From Desulfobacteraceae bacterium (GTDB lineage Bacteria > Desulfobacterota > Desulfobacteria > Desulfobacterales > Desulfosalsimonadaceae): a stretch of 64,000 nt of DNA. The notes beneath the pieces were generated by a model. That model ran no database searches, was not told the DNA's origin, and saw only the letters and a list, made by a program, of their open reading frames with translations. The position numbers and the translations under genes are program-made. Of the stretch, positions 43,378 to 52,566 are shown one piece after another (position 1 is the first letter of the stretch; every line of letters starts with the position of its first letter). Location of the stretch: positions 23,695-87,694 of the forward strand of contig JAABSH010000012.1 in the NCBI GenBank assembly GCA_011390465.1, read 5' to 3'.

Positions 43378-44472
43378 ATGCCGCATTTTTCTATTGTCAT
43401 CCCCAATCTGAACCAGAGCGATTTTTTGCCGGATGCGCTGGAAAGCCTTTGTCACCAAAATGTTTCCTTTGCGCTTGCGGTGATGGACGGCGGCTCTTCT
43501 GATGGGGTTGGCGAGATTGTAGAGAAATATTCAGATATTATCACTTATTTTCAATCCGGTCCGGATGGCGGGCAGGCACATGCCATCAGAGAGGGGTTCA
43601 GCCGGATCGACGGAGAGGTTATCGCCTGGCTGAATGCAGATGATTATTATTTCCCCGGCGCTTTGAATAAGGTTTTGGATTTTTTTGAAAAAAATCCAGG
43701 AGTGGATGTTGTTTACGGCGATGCCGTTCATGTGAGGCCGGATGGCGCATTTATATCTTATTTTCCTGCTATCGAGGATTTTGATTCCAAAAAACTGCCG
43801 TTTTCCTGTTTTATCTGTCAGCCGGCCTGTTTTGTGAGGCGAAGTGCCTATGATGCAGTTGGCGGCATAAATCCTGCATTAACATATGCCATGGACTGGG
43901 ACCTCTGGTGCCGGTTGGCAGCCTGTGGTGCCCGGTTTGAACGCTTGCACGATGTGCTGGCTGCTGTTCGTTATTACCCGGAAACCAAAACTTTGAGCGG
44001 GGGCAAGCGGCGATATCTGGAAATATGGAAAATTGGAAGAAAATACGGCGGGCAGCTTTTGCCGGTATCATGGCCGGCCTTTTATCGGTTTGACCTGTCT
44101 TTTAAAAGCAATAGATCTGCCGGGGAAAATTTTGTGTTTCACTTACTGGAAGGCGCCAGGTATTTGAAAAAGAAATTTTTTAAAAAAAAATCCTTGCCCC
44201 TTTACGGCTTTTACCCATGGCAGGCCCGGGTAGCCGGCTGTGCTCTCATTCAGTTTCCGTGTTATCACGATTTTTCCCCCCAGTCCCTGACGTTAAATAT
44301 TTTTCCTGAAAATGCAAAGTTTAATGTTGAAATTGACGGGAAATCTTTTCAGACAATACATGCCCGGGGGAATGTCCTGACTATTGACATGCCGGTATCT
44401 GAAGCCCCGTGCCGCCGGGTTGCCATCTGGTGTTTGGGACAGGAAAACTGGGAAATAATCGCATTTTTATGA
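43378..44472 (+). CDS. GT2 family glycosyltransferase
   Basis: 364 residues. GT-A fold motifs: FSIVIPNLNQSDFLPDALESL, VMDGGSSDGVGEIVEKY, VIAWLNADDYYFPGAL (metal-binding ADD) and TYAMDWDLWCRLAACG. The N-terminal 220 residues are closely similar in pattern to the GT2 half of the preceding fusion protein. The last 100 residues (GCALIQFPCYHDFSPQSLTLNIF ... WCLGQENWEIIAFL) form an extra beta domain of unknown role. Confidence 0.9.
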   Translation: MPHFSIVIPNLNQSDFLPDALESLCHQNVSFALAVMDGGSSDGVGEIVEKYSDIITYFQSGPDGGQAHAIREGFSRIDGEVIAWLNADDYYFPGALNKVLDFFEKNPGVDVVYGDAVHVRPDGAFISYFPAIEDFDSKKLPFSCFICQPACFVRRSAYDAVGGINPALTYAMDWDLWCRLAACGARFERLHDVLAAVRYYPETKTLSGGKRRYLEIWKIGRKYGGQLLPVSWPAFYRFDLSFKSNRSAGENFVFHLLEGARYLKKKFFKKKSLPLYGFYPWQARVAGCALIQFPCYHDFSPQSLTLNIFPENAKFNVEIDGKSFQTIHARGNVLTIDMPVSEAPCRRVAIWCLGQENWEIIAFL

Positions 44473-44488
44473 TTGTCACCGTACGGGT

Positions 44489-45298
44489 ATGGAATCTGCA
44501 AGGCATAAAAGAAAAAAATCCAGTACCAGTGGCCCGGTAATGCCGCTGGTCAGTATTATCACCCCGGTTTTGAATTGTGGCAGGATGGTAGAAAATTACA
44601 TTCGCCACATACATGCGCAAACCTATGAAAGAATCGAACTTTTAATTATTGACGGCGGCTCTAGTGATGATACGATAACTATTTTAAAATTATCAGACGC
44701 CAAAATAAATTTTTGGGTTTCTGCGCCGGATAACGGGATTTATGACGCCATGAACAAAGGCATTGATATGGCCAGGGGAGACTGGTTGTTTTTTTCCGGT
44801 GTTGATGACAGTTTTATTCATCCTGAAATTCTTGAAACCGTATTTTTAAATAGTGAAATTCCTGACTGTATACAGTTGATCTGCGGCAACATTATCAGAA
44901 GTGACGGAAAAAAGATAACCAGCAGATTCAACAGACAATTGTATATGAAAAACACCATGCCCCATCAGGGTGTTTTCTATCGGCGGGATTTGTTTGACCA
45001 TTATCGGTATACCGGCTCTGGCAAGCACGGGCCGGGGCGTTTTTATCAAATATCTGGTGATTATCATTTAAATTTATTTTTGTACAGGTGTGGGGCAAGA
45101 CATCAGTATATTGATTTGACCATCATGCAGTGCGGTCAGGGGAAATCCATGGCCGGAAATTTTCGCGGGTATTGGGAAGAAATTTTGATTCGGCATCAGC
45201 TGCTCGGGCACACCACCAGTATATTGTTTGATGGACTGACCCTGCTACGGTATTTGAGGCAGAGATGCAGGCCAAAGTTAACCGTTGAAAAGCGGTAA
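44489..45298 (+). CDS. GT2 family glycosyltransferase
   Basis: 269 residues: PLVSIITPVLNCGRMVENYIRHI, LLIIDGGSSDDTITIL, DNGIYDAMNKGIDMARGDWLFFSGVDDSF. The SAPDNGIYDAMNKGI signature is typical of WcaA/SpsA-like bacterial enzymes that add sugars to surface polysaccharide. It contains HQGVFYRRDLF, the usual acceptor-side motif. The coding end overlaps the next gene by 14 bp. Confidence 0.9.
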   Translation: MESARHKRKKSSTSGPVMPLVSIITPVLNCGRMVENYIRHIHAQTYERIELLIIDGGSSDDTITILKLSDAKINFWVSAPDNGIYDAMNKGIDMARGDWLFFSGVDDSFIHPEILETVFLNSEIPDCIQLICGNIIRSDGKKITSRFNRQLYMKNTMPHQGVFYRRDLFDHYRYTGSGKHGPGRFYQISGDYHLNLFLYRCGARHQYIDLTIMQCGQGKSMAGNFRGYWEEILIRHQLLGHTTSILFDGLTLLRYLRQRCRPKLTVEKR

Positions 45299-46217
45299 AA
45301 CTTGGATTTGGAATGGATTCACGGACAGATGTATTCAGGATGCGTATCCTTTGCTTGATATTATCATAATTAATTATAACAGTACGGATTGTCTAATTCA
45401 GTGTCTTGGGTCGTTAGCAGAAGCAGCAGGCCGCATTCAAATCAATGTTTTGGTGGCAGACAACAATTCCCGGGACCATGCCCAGCGGATTGCGGCCATG
45501 TTTCCCGGGGTTCAACTGCTTGCTAACCACAAGAACATTGGATTTGCAAAGGCTGTCAACCAATGTATTCTAAAAAGCAGCTCCCCGTATCTGATGCTCC
45601 TGAATCCGGATACCATTGCAGCACCGGGCGCTTTCGCTTCTATGCTGTCGTATATGGAATCCCACTCAGATGTGGGAATCCTCGGGCCGGCAATTTATGA
45701 TCATGACCGGAAAATTCAGGGGTCAGCCCGGTCTTTTCCAACGCCGTTTACGGCATTCTTCGGCCGCAGTTCTCTGCTGACCCGATTGTTTCCGAATAAC
45801 CGGGTCACATGCAGAAATATATTAAACAAGGCATCTGATGGTGAAACCCCCATTCCGGTAGATTGGCTGTCCGGTGCCTGTATGCTGGTCCGGAGCAAGG
45901 CTGTGAAGGAGGTTGGTCTGTTGGACAGTAATTTTTTTATGTACTGGGAGGATGCGGACTGGTGTCGCCGGATGACGAAAAAAGGCTGGAAAGTGGTTTA
46001 TTACCCAAACGCATCCGTAACACATTATATCGGTGTGAGCAGTGAACAGAACCTGACCCGGGCTGTGGTTGAATTTCACAAAAGTGCCTATTATCTGTTC
46101 AATAAATATTACCCGTCTACTCCGGGCAGCGCCAAAATATTGGTAATGCTGGGATTGACGGCTCGTGCAGGCTTTTTAATGGCGCTTCATTGGCTCCGCC
46201 GCCGGTATCTGCGCTAA
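45285..46217 (+). CDS. GT2 family glycosyltransferase (rhamnosyltransferase-like)
   Basis: 310 residues beginning at TTG 45285, within the end of the preceding gene. Motifs DIIIINYNSTDCLIQCLGSL, VADNNSRD, ANHKNIGFAKAVNQCI, LMLLNPDTIAAPG and PVDWLSGACMLVRSKAVKEVGLLDSNFFMYWEDADWCRRM are those of WbbL-like dTDP-rhamnosyltransferases. Sugar donor inferred only from family resemblance. The C-terminal helix LMALHWLRRRYLR is membrane-associating. Confidence 0.9.
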   Translation: MKSGKTWIWNGFTDRCIQDAYPLLDIIIINYNSTDCLIQCLGSLAEAAGRIQINVLVADNNSRDHAQRIAAMFPGVQLLANHKNIGFAKAVNQCILKSSSPYLMLLNPDTIAAPGAFASMLSYMESHSDVGILGPAIYDHDRKIQGSARSFPTPFTAFFGRSSLLTRLFPNNRVTCRNILNKASDGETPIPVDWLSGACMLVRSKAVKEVGLLDSNFFMYWEDADWCRRMTKKGWKVVYYPNASVTHYIGVSSEQNLTRAVVEFHKSAYYLFNKYYPSTPGSAKILVMLGLTARAGFLMALHWLRRRYLR

Positions 46218-46275
46218 TGGTATTTTAACTCGAGGCGTCCTTTGAAAAATAAAGGATAAAGACAGGGCTGGATTT

Positions 46276-47244
46276 ATGAAAATATTGATTACGGGAGGAG
46301 CGGGATTTATTGGCTCTCATCTGGTGGACAGGCTGGTCCGTGACGGTCATGATGTGACATCAGTTGATGATCTGAGTACCGGCAGTATGAAAAATATCCG
46401 GCAGCACCAGAATAACGGCCGGTTTAAGCTGGTTGTGGACACAATTTTAAATGAACGCCTTATGGATGAGATGGTGTCGGCATGCGATCAGGTTTACCAT
46501 TTGGCTGCGGCGGTCGGTGTGAAGTTGATTATGAATCGTCCCGTGGAAACCCTGGAGACCAATGTCAAGGGCACGGAAATGGTGCTTTCCATGGCCAACA
46601 AATACAAAAAAAAAGTCTTAATCGCGTCCACCAGCGAAGTATATGGCAAAATTATGAATGGCAACGGCACGCCTCCGTTGAAGGAAGACACGGACCGGTT
46701 GATGGGGGCTACTACCAAGCGCAGGTGGGCCTATGCCTGTTCCAAGGCCTTTGATGAGTTTTTGGCCCTGGCCTATTATGAAGAAAAACGCCTGCCGGTG
46801 ATTATTGCGAGACTTTTTAATACTGTGGGCCCTCGGCAGACAGGCCAATACGGCATGGTGCTGCCGAATTTTGTGCAGAAGGCATTGATTGGTAAACCCA
46901 TCATTGTTTACGGGGACGGGTTCCAGTCCAGAAGTTTTACCCATATTGACGATGTGGTGGAAGCCCTGGTTTGTTTAATGGCGGAGCCTGCGGCGGTGGG
47001 GCAGGTGATTAATGTGGGAAATGAAGAAGAGATCACCATTAAGGAGCTTGCGCTGATGGTGAAAAAGATGACCCAAAGCAGTTCGGAGATTGAATCCATC
47101 ACCTATGACCGCGCCTATGGTCCGGGTTTTGAAGACATGCAACGCCGGTCTCCGGATATCAGCAAATTAAGATCATTGATCGGGTTTGAGCCCCGCGGTG
47201 ATCTTCATTCCATCATTCAAAGCGTTATTGATTATTATCTTTAA
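46276..47244 (+). CDS. Extended SDR nucleotide-sugar epimerase/dehydratase (UXS/GalE-like)
   Basis: 322 residues. NAD-binding ITGGAGFIGSHLVDRL, VDDLSTGS, the catalytic TSEVYG and YACSK (Tyr-x-x-x-Lys) motifs, then RLFNTVGPRQTGQYGMVLPNFV. The closest textbook relatives are UDP-glucuronate decarboxylase and UDP-glucose 4-epimerase; the exact product cannot be read from sequence. CAGGG precedes the ATG. It supplies an activated sugar for the glycan locus and is followed at once by the WecA-type gene. Confidence 0.9.
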   Translation: MKILITGGAGFIGSHLVDRLVRDGHDVTSVDDLSTGSMKNIRQHQNNGRFKLVVDTILNERLMDEMVSACDQVYHLAAAVGVKLIMNRPVETLETNVKGTEMVLSMANKYKKKVLIASTSEVYGKIMNGNGTPPLKEDTDRLMGATTKRRWAYACSKAFDEFLALAYYEEKRLPVIIARLFNTVGPRQTGQYGMVLPNFVQKALIGKPIIVYGDGFQSRSFTHIDDVVEALVCLMAEPAAVGQVINVGNEEEITIKELALMVKKMTQSSSEIESITYDRAYGPGFEDMQRRSPDISKLRSLIGFEPRGDLHSIIQSVIDYYL

Positions 47245-47246
47245 CA

Positions 47247-49082
47247 ATGATTCCGCTTACGGCTTACAGTGCTGCATTTTTTATCGCACTTGGCGGTGCG
47301 CTTGCGCTTACTCCCCTTGTCAGGCATATTGCTGTTAAATATCATTATGTGGCAGAGCCGCGAGCTGATCGGTGGCACCAAAAAACCACCGGGCTTTTTG
47401 GTGGCGTCAGTATTTTTGTCAGCATGATGGTTGCATGGCTGGTGGTGTCGGGCCTTTTTTTTTCGTATTCGCAGGTTCTTCAGCCGCTTTTGCCTGTTGC
47501 AATAGGCGGTGCTGCAATGTTTTTCCTGGGTTTGGTCGACGATATTACTGAAATTAATCCGCAGTATAAACTGATCGGTCAGGTTATCATCGCATCGGTG
47601 CTGGTAATTTTCGGGTTTCAATTCAGCTGGTTTGATTCCAGGACAGCTAACCTGCTTGTCAGTATTTTCTGGATTGTGGGTATTACCAATGCCTTTAACC
47701 TGCTGGACAATATGGACGGTCTTTCTGCCGGTGTTGCCTGTATATCCGGTTTTTTCCTTTTTTTATGGCAGGTTATCGGTACCATTAGCCCGCTGACGAT
47801 ACCGGTCCAGCTGATGCTTTCGGCCTATATCGGTGCGCTTTTGGGATTTTTGGTGTATAATTTCAACCCGGCATCCATTTTCATGGGGGATGCTGGCAGT
47901 CTTTTTATCGGGTTTATGATGGCCTGTCTCGCGTTATCGGAAACTCCCGCCAAAACACAGGCCTCTCCTTTTTTTAATCAGCTTTCCGTTATTGCCATAC
48001 CCTGCCTGATCATGCTGATACCGATTCTGGATACGGCGTTTGTCAGTATTATGCGAAAATTGTTTGACCGGTCCATTTTTCAGGGGGGGCGGGATCATTC
48101 CTCGCATCGGATGGTGGCCATCGGGTTTTCAGAAAAAAAAGCCGTGATTGTTTTATATGTTTTCGCCTTTTTGTCCGGACTTCTGGCCATGTGTCTCCAT
48201 CCTCTGGATGCCGGTATCAGCTGGGTGATAGTTACGCTTTATCTGATTTTGATTTTGTTTTTCTGGGCGTATCTGGCAAAAGTGGAAGTTTATTCACAAG
48301 ATTCCAATACGCTCAACCGATCCTCAAAAACCTTACTGCCCCGATGGATAGAAATTGGTTACGGCCAGACCCTGCTGTCGGTTTTAATGGATTTAATTTT
48401 AATTACCATTGCCTATTATGCAGCCTATCTGTTACGGTTCGGCGGCGCAATCGGGCAGGATTTTGATTTTTTTATAAAATCCCTTCCTATTTTGTATGCC
48501 TGCCAGATATTCAGTTTGTATATCTCCGGGGTTTATCAGCGCTTGTGGTGGGGGTCGCGGCTCGGGGATGTTGCCGTTTATGTTAAAGGTGTTACCGGCG
48601 GCACCGTGCTGACAATGCTGGTTTTGCTTTTTTTGTATCGGTTTCAGAGTTTTTCCAGGGCCGTGTTTATTATTTACTGGGCCATCATATTGATTTTTAT
48701 TTCATTCTCGCGGTTTTTTTTCAGGCTGCTGGATGAATGGGTCAGCCGGGGCAACCGGAACGGAAAACCCGCCCTGATTTACGGTGCTGGTATTGGTGGG
48801 CAGATGATGCTTCGGGAAATCCAGACCAACAGCAGTCTGGGGTTGTCTCTGGTGGGGTTTATCGACGACGATCCCGGAAAAAAAGGAAAAAAAATTAATG
48901 GTTATCCTGTGATCGGCAATGGGCGGCAATTGGAATCGGTTATCAATCAATACAACATTGAATCGGTGATTGTCTCGTTTCAGATTAATGGGGATGAAAA
49001 AAAACGGGAAATCCAGCAGTTGTGTGTTCGCAAAGGACTGGATACAAAAATTACCCGTATGCGCCTGATTCTTAATCCATAG
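47247..49082 (+). CDS. Fusion of WecA/TagO-type sugar-phosphate transferase with CapD-like membrane/CoA-binding half
   Basis: 611 residues. The first about 350 are a polytopic GT4 initiating transferase: RADRWHQKTTGLFGGVSIF, FFLGLVDDITEINPQYKL (DD catalytic), AFNLLDNMDGLSAG, FMGDAGSLFIGFM and GGRDHSSHRMVAIGFSEKKA. Such enzymes attach the first sugar-1-phosphate to undecaprenyl phosphate. The remainder (four more helices, then ALIYGAGIGGQMMLREIQ and VGFIDDDPGKKGKKINGYPVIG) is the N-terminal and CoA-binding-like half of CapD/WbpM proteins, without the SDR catalytic domain. It sits between the epimerase and the exporter genes and should start glycan assembly. Confidence 0.9.
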   Translation: MIPLTAYSAAFFIALGGALALTPLVRHIAVKYHYVAEPRADRWHQKTTGLFGGVSIFVSMMVAWLVVSGLFFSYSQVLQPLLPVAIGGAAMFFLGLVDDITEINPQYKLIGQVIIASVLVIFGFQFSWFDSRTANLLVSIFWIVGITNAFNLLDNMDGLSAGVACISGFFLFLWQVIGTISPLTIPVQLMLSAYIGALLGFLVYNFNPASIFMGDAGSLFIGFMMACLALSETPAKTQASPFFNQLSVIAIPCLIMLIPILDTAFVSIMRKLFDRSIFQGGRDHSSHRMVAIGFSEKKAVIVLYVFAFLSGLLAMCLHPLDAGISWVIVTLYLILILFFWAYLAKVEVYSQDSNTLNRSSKTLLPRWIEIGYGQTLLSVLMDLILITIAYYAAYLLRFGGAIGQDFDFFIKSLPILYACQIFSLYISGVYQRLWWGSRLGDVAVYVKGVTGGTVLTMLVLLFLYRFQSFSRAVFIIYWAIILIFISFSRFFFRLLDEWVSRGNRNGKPALIYGAGIGGQMMLREIQTNSSLGLSLVGFIDDDPGKKGKKINGYPVIGNGRQLESVINQYNIESVIVSFQINGDEKKREIQQLCVRKGLDTKITRMRLILNP

Positions 49083-49135
49083 TTGCGGGTCAGGTTTTTT
49101 TATTGTTTACATGCAGTTAATTTCAGTATCAGAAT

Positions 49136-50008
49136 ATGTCAGACATTAAGATTATAACCAAAACTTCAGGTGGCGGATTTGTAGCGTATTTGAATCCGCT
49201 GTCTCTTTTGAAGAGCATTAAACGTCATGGCTCACTCCTGCATCAGTTTGTACGGTGGGAAGTAAATGACCGGTACCGGGGATCCGCTTTGGGCATGCTG
49301 TGGACGGTTATTGTGCCGCTGCTGCGGCTCTCGGTCTATACCCTGGTCTTTTCCATTCTTCTGGGCGGAAAAAAGGTGGTCTGGGGTCTGGAATCCAACT
49401 TTGCGGTGGGAGAGATGATTTTTTGCGGATTTATTCTGTTCAATGTGTTTTCCGAAGCGGTTGGCAAAGCCTCCCGGCTGATGTGGATAAACAAGTCCTA
49501 TGTAAAAAATATTGTTTTTCCCCTGGAGATTATTCCGGTTATCAGTATGGGCGTAGCGGTTGTGCATTCTTTTATCGGTATGATGGTCCTGGTGTTTCTG
49601 GAAGCGGTGTTTGGGGGGGGTATTCACTGGACCCTGATCTATCTGCCATTGATATATCTTCCCCTGATTTTTTTTGTCACAGGAATTTCGTGGATACTTT
49701 CAGTGCTTGGAGTGTTCAGCCGGGATATCGACAATCTGATGCAGAGTCTGATTCAGATGCTGTTTCTTCTATCCGCCATTATTTTTCCACTGGAACGGCT
49801 GATGGGGATGGTTCCGGACGGATGGCACTGGGTTCTGCGGCTGAATATTATTGCATCAGTGGTTGATGATGCCCGTCGTATTGTGCTGGAAGGAATCTCT
49901 CCAGACTGGTACTGGCTGATTGTCAATACAATTGCGGCATCAGCATTGTTGCTTATCGGATATGCCTGGTTTATGAGTCGCAAAAAGGATTTTGCGGATG
50001 TTGTCTGA
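49136..50008 (+). CDS. wzm: ABC-2 polysaccharide exporter permease (Wzm type)
   Basis: 290 residues with six membrane helices. The N-terminal amphipathic segment is LLHQFVRWEVNDRYRGSALGMLWTVIVPLL, and the pattern WINKSYVKNIVFPLEIIPV is conserved in Wzm/TagG permeases. It pairs with the ATPase gene that overlaps its 3' end by 11 bp. It would move the undecaprenyl-linked polysaccharide across the inner membrane. The ATG has a weak ribosome-binding site. Confidence 0.93.
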   Translation: MSDIKIITKTSGGGFVAYLNPLSLLKSIKRHGSLLHQFVRWEVNDRYRGSALGMLWTVIVPLLRLSVYTLVFSILLGGKKVVWGLESNFAVGEMIFCGFILFNVFSEAVGKASRLMWINKSYVKNIVFPLEIIPVISMGVAVVHSFIGMMVLVFLEAVFGGGIHWTLIYLPLIYLPLIFFVTGISWILSVLGVFSRDIDNLMQSLIQMLFLLSAIIFPLERLMGMVPDGWHWVLRLNIIASVVDDARRIVLEGISPDWYWLIVNTIAASALLLIGYAWFMSRKKDFADVV

Positions 50009-50795
50009 ACGATTTTCCGAACTCGATTTTTTTAAAAAGTCGGATAATGTTATATCTGTCCGGAATATAAGTAAAATTTTTCCGCTTTATGACAACCCGC
50101 TGGATCGGCTAAAGCAGCAGATGTTCAGAAGCAGTACATACTATAAAGAATTCTGGGCGTTGCGGAATATCAGTTTTGATATGAAAAAAGGGGAAGCCAG
50201 AGGCATCATGGGACATAACGGTGCCGGCAAAAGTACGTTGCTGAGAATTCTGGCGGGCACCATTTCTCCGAGTGCCGGAAAAATATTTATCAAGGGCCGG
50301 GTCGGAGCTATCATGACCATGGGCAGCGGGTTTAAACAGGATTTTACCGGCAGGGAAAATGTTTATGTGCTGGGGGCGCTTATGGATATCCCTAACGACC
50401 GGGTGGCGGCACGGATGGAACAGGTCCGGGAGTTTGCCGGACTTGGAATATTTTTTGACAAACCGGTGCGTACCTATTCCAGTGGCATGCTGGCCCGGCT
50501 GGCCTTTGCGGTGTATACGAATATGGAGCCGGACATCCTGATTGTAGATGAGGCCATTAACGTGGGGGACGCGGATTTCAAGCGTAAATGCCTGGAGCAT
50601 GTTTCAGTACTGGTAGAAAAAGGGATGTCGCTTTTACTGGTATCTCACAGTCCTCTGATTGTTGAGCAGTTTTGCCGGACAGCAACGGTTTTTAGAAAAG
50701 GTGAGATTGTTTTTGACGGCGATGTCAAAACTGCCGTGGCGGTATACAACAATAACCGTCCTTCGGGCTCAGGTAAAGAACATGTTGCCTTTTAA
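49998..50795 (+). CDS. wzt: Polysaccharide exporter ATPase (Wzt/KpsT type)
   Basis: 265 residues. Walker A GHNGAGKSTLLRILAG, signature YSSGMLARLAFAVYTNMEPDILIVDEAINVGD. There is no C-terminal carbohydrate-binding domain, so chain length is probably controlled elsewhere, as in KpsT/TagH-like exporters. ATG 49998 is chosen (AAGGA eight bases upstream) over TTG 49992. It overlaps the permease gene. Confidence 0.93.
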   Translation: MLSERFSELDFFKKSDNVISVRNISKIFPLYDNPLDRLKQQMFRSSTYYKEFWALRNISFDMKKGEARGIMGHNGAGKSTLLRILAGTISPSAGKIFIKGRVGAIMTMGSGFKQDFTGRENVYVLGALMDIPNDRVAARMEQVREFAGLGIFFDKPVRTYSSGMLARLAFAVYTNMEPDILIVDEAINVGDADFKRKCLEHVSVLVEKGMSLLLVSHSPLIVEQFCRTATVFRKGEIVFDGDVKTAVAVYNNNRPSGSGKEHVAF

Positions 50796-50860
50796 AAAAA
50801 TCGTAAAAATTGTCCTGAATATTTTTAAACCCTCTGTTTTTGACAAAAACGGGTGAACAA

Positions 50861-51670
50861 ATGAAGTATCCTGTTTTTTTAGATTCCGTGCCGAAATCCG
50901 GCACTCATTTGCTGGCAAAAGCCCTGATGGGGTTTCCGAAAATGGATCACAGCGGCAGGCATATGGATCGTAAGACCATTGCGGAGTTTGTGGATAACGA
51001 TGTGGAATTTCCTACGGAAGGCCGTGAAGATATCAATATTCAATCTGATTTTCCCTGGATAAAGCGACTGTTGCAGTCTGTTCCGGCCGGGCGGTTTATC
51101 ACGGCCCACTTACCCTATCATTTTAAGATTCATCAAATCCTTGAGCAGATGAATTTCAAAATACTTGTGATGATGCGTGACCCCAGAGACGTGGTGCTTT
51201 CCTGGGCCGACTACATCGCCAAAGAAAAAAATCACCTTTTGTATCCCTTTTTCAGGAATACGGACCGCGAATACCGGATTATCTGCGGAATTAAAGGCGT
51301 CAGCAGTGATATCACCAAAACCCGACCTCAGCCGCCGATTGCACAGTTGATAAACGGCCATATGAAATGGAAACGGCAGGGCGGTGCATTCCTGGTGCAG
51401 TTTGAACAGCTTGTGGGGGAAAAGGGGGGCGGCACCAGGGAAAGCCAGTACCGGTTACTGGAACAATTGAGGGATTATCTGGAAATCGAAAAGGCTCCCA
51501 AATCATTGGAACATATCTGTGATACGCTTTTTGGGGGGACATATACATTTAACAGCGGAACCATCGGCCGGTGGCGCACCCAATTTAGTGATAAACACAA
51601 AGCAATTTTTAAGCAGGAGACCGGAAGGCTGCTGATCGACGCAGGGTATGAAAAAGATACCAATTGGTAG
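50861..51670 (+). CDS. Sulfotransferase B
   Basis: 269 residues from ATG 50861 (GGGTGA just upstream). PAPS-binding motifs: FLDSVPKSGTHLLAKAL (5' loop) and LVMMRDPRDVVLSWADYI (3' loop), plus a late GTIGRWRTQFSDKHKAIFKQETG. It is less similar to sulfotransferases A and C but shares the end pattern AGYEKDTNW. It follows the exporter ATPase after 65 bp. Sulfation of the exported glycan is the simplest role, but a protein or lipid acceptor is possible. Confidence 0.87.
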   Translation: MKYPVFLDSVPKSGTHLLAKALMGFPKMDHSGRHMDRKTIAEFVDNDVEFPTEGREDINIQSDFPWIKRLLQSVPAGRFITAHLPYHFKIHQILEQMNFKILVMMRDPRDVVLSWADYIAKEKNHLLYPFFRNTDREYRIICGIKGVSSDITKTRPQPPIAQLINGHMKWKRQGGAFLVQFEQLVGEKGGGTRESQYRLLEQLRDYLEIEKAPKSLEHICDTLFGGTYTFNSGTIGRWRTQFSDKHKAIFKQETGRLLIDAGYEKDTNW

Positions 51671-51728
51671 GGACCTTGCATCTCTGATAAAGGATCATTG
51701 TTGAAAAGGACGTTTTTGTGGGGCTGTT

Positions 51729-52499
51729 TTGAAATATATCAATAAGGTTAAAGAAAAATTTAATTTGAAGAAATCTTTTACGGAATCGTTGCCTTCCGTA
51801 TTTCATATTACCCACTACAAATCCGGCTCCCAGTGGGTGCTGGCGGTTTTAAACGAGGTGGCGAAAAACCGGATTGTCGCCCCCCAGGTGGGAGCAGCCC
51901 ATGTCACGGATAAGCCGATGATGCCAGGGATGATTTATCCCTGTGTCTATTTGCCCCGGCCAGCTTTTATCGCATCCAATCCTCCGGAAAATAAACGGAT
52001 TTTCATTGTGATGCGGGATTTGCGGGATACCCTGGTGTCCCTTTATTTCAGTGTGCGGAACAGTCACCAGATTGTGAATTCTGCCCAGCAGGAGTTAAGA
52101 GATGCGTTAAGGGCAAAAAAGACGAGCGAAGGCCTGCTTCTTTTGATGGATAAAAGACTTCATGTATCAGCACGGATACAGACTACCTGGATAGATAGCG
52201 AAAATCTGATGGTGCGGTATGAAGATTTGATCCGGGACGAGCAGGCTGAGTTTCAAAAAATCATATCTTACTGCAATATTGATATTACGGATGATGCTTT
52301 GTTTGCAGCGGTGAATCGTCATTCCTTTGAGAACCGCGTCGGCCGAAAGCGAGGGGAAGAGGATGTGAATTCCCACCACAGGAAAGGAGTAAGCGGTGAC
52401 TGGCAAAATTATTTTGATGAAAAGTTGATTCGGGAGTTTAAAAAACGCTATGGGGATGTCCTTATACAGACTGGATATGAAAAAGACACTGCCTGGTAG
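51729..52499 (+). CDS. Sulfotransferase C (paralogue of A)
   Basis: 256 residues from TTG 51729. FHITHYKSGSQWVLAVLNEV and FIVMRDLRDTLVSLYFSVRNSH are near-identical in pattern to sulfotransferase A, as are the C-terminal RKGVSGDWQNYFDEKLIREFKKRYGDVLIQTGYEKDTAW residues. A and C thus bracket the glycan locus, one at each end. This is probably a duplication in which each copy sulfates a different position. Confidence 0.87.
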   Translation: MKYINKVKEKFNLKKSFTESLPSVFHITHYKSGSQWVLAVLNEVAKNRIVAPQVGAAHVTDKPMMPGMIYPCVYLPRPAFIASNPPENKRIFIVMRDLRDTLVSLYFSVRNSHQIVNSAQQELRDALRAKKTSEGLLLLMDKRLHVSARIQTTWIDSENLMVRYEDLIRDEQAEFQKIISYCNIDITDDALFAAVNRHSFENRVGRKRGEEDVNSHHRKGVSGDWQNYFDEKLIREFKKRYGDVLIQTGYEKDTAW

Positions 52500-52566
52500 A
52501 CGGTTTGTTTGATACTTGTTCCGGGTCGTGTTTTACAATCTGTTAAATTGATACAAAATTGCGGCT

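Noticed and set aside
39920-52499. Wzx/Wzy-dependent polysaccharide system
   Set aside because: No flippase or polymerase gene is present; the exporter is an ABC permease/ATPase pair.
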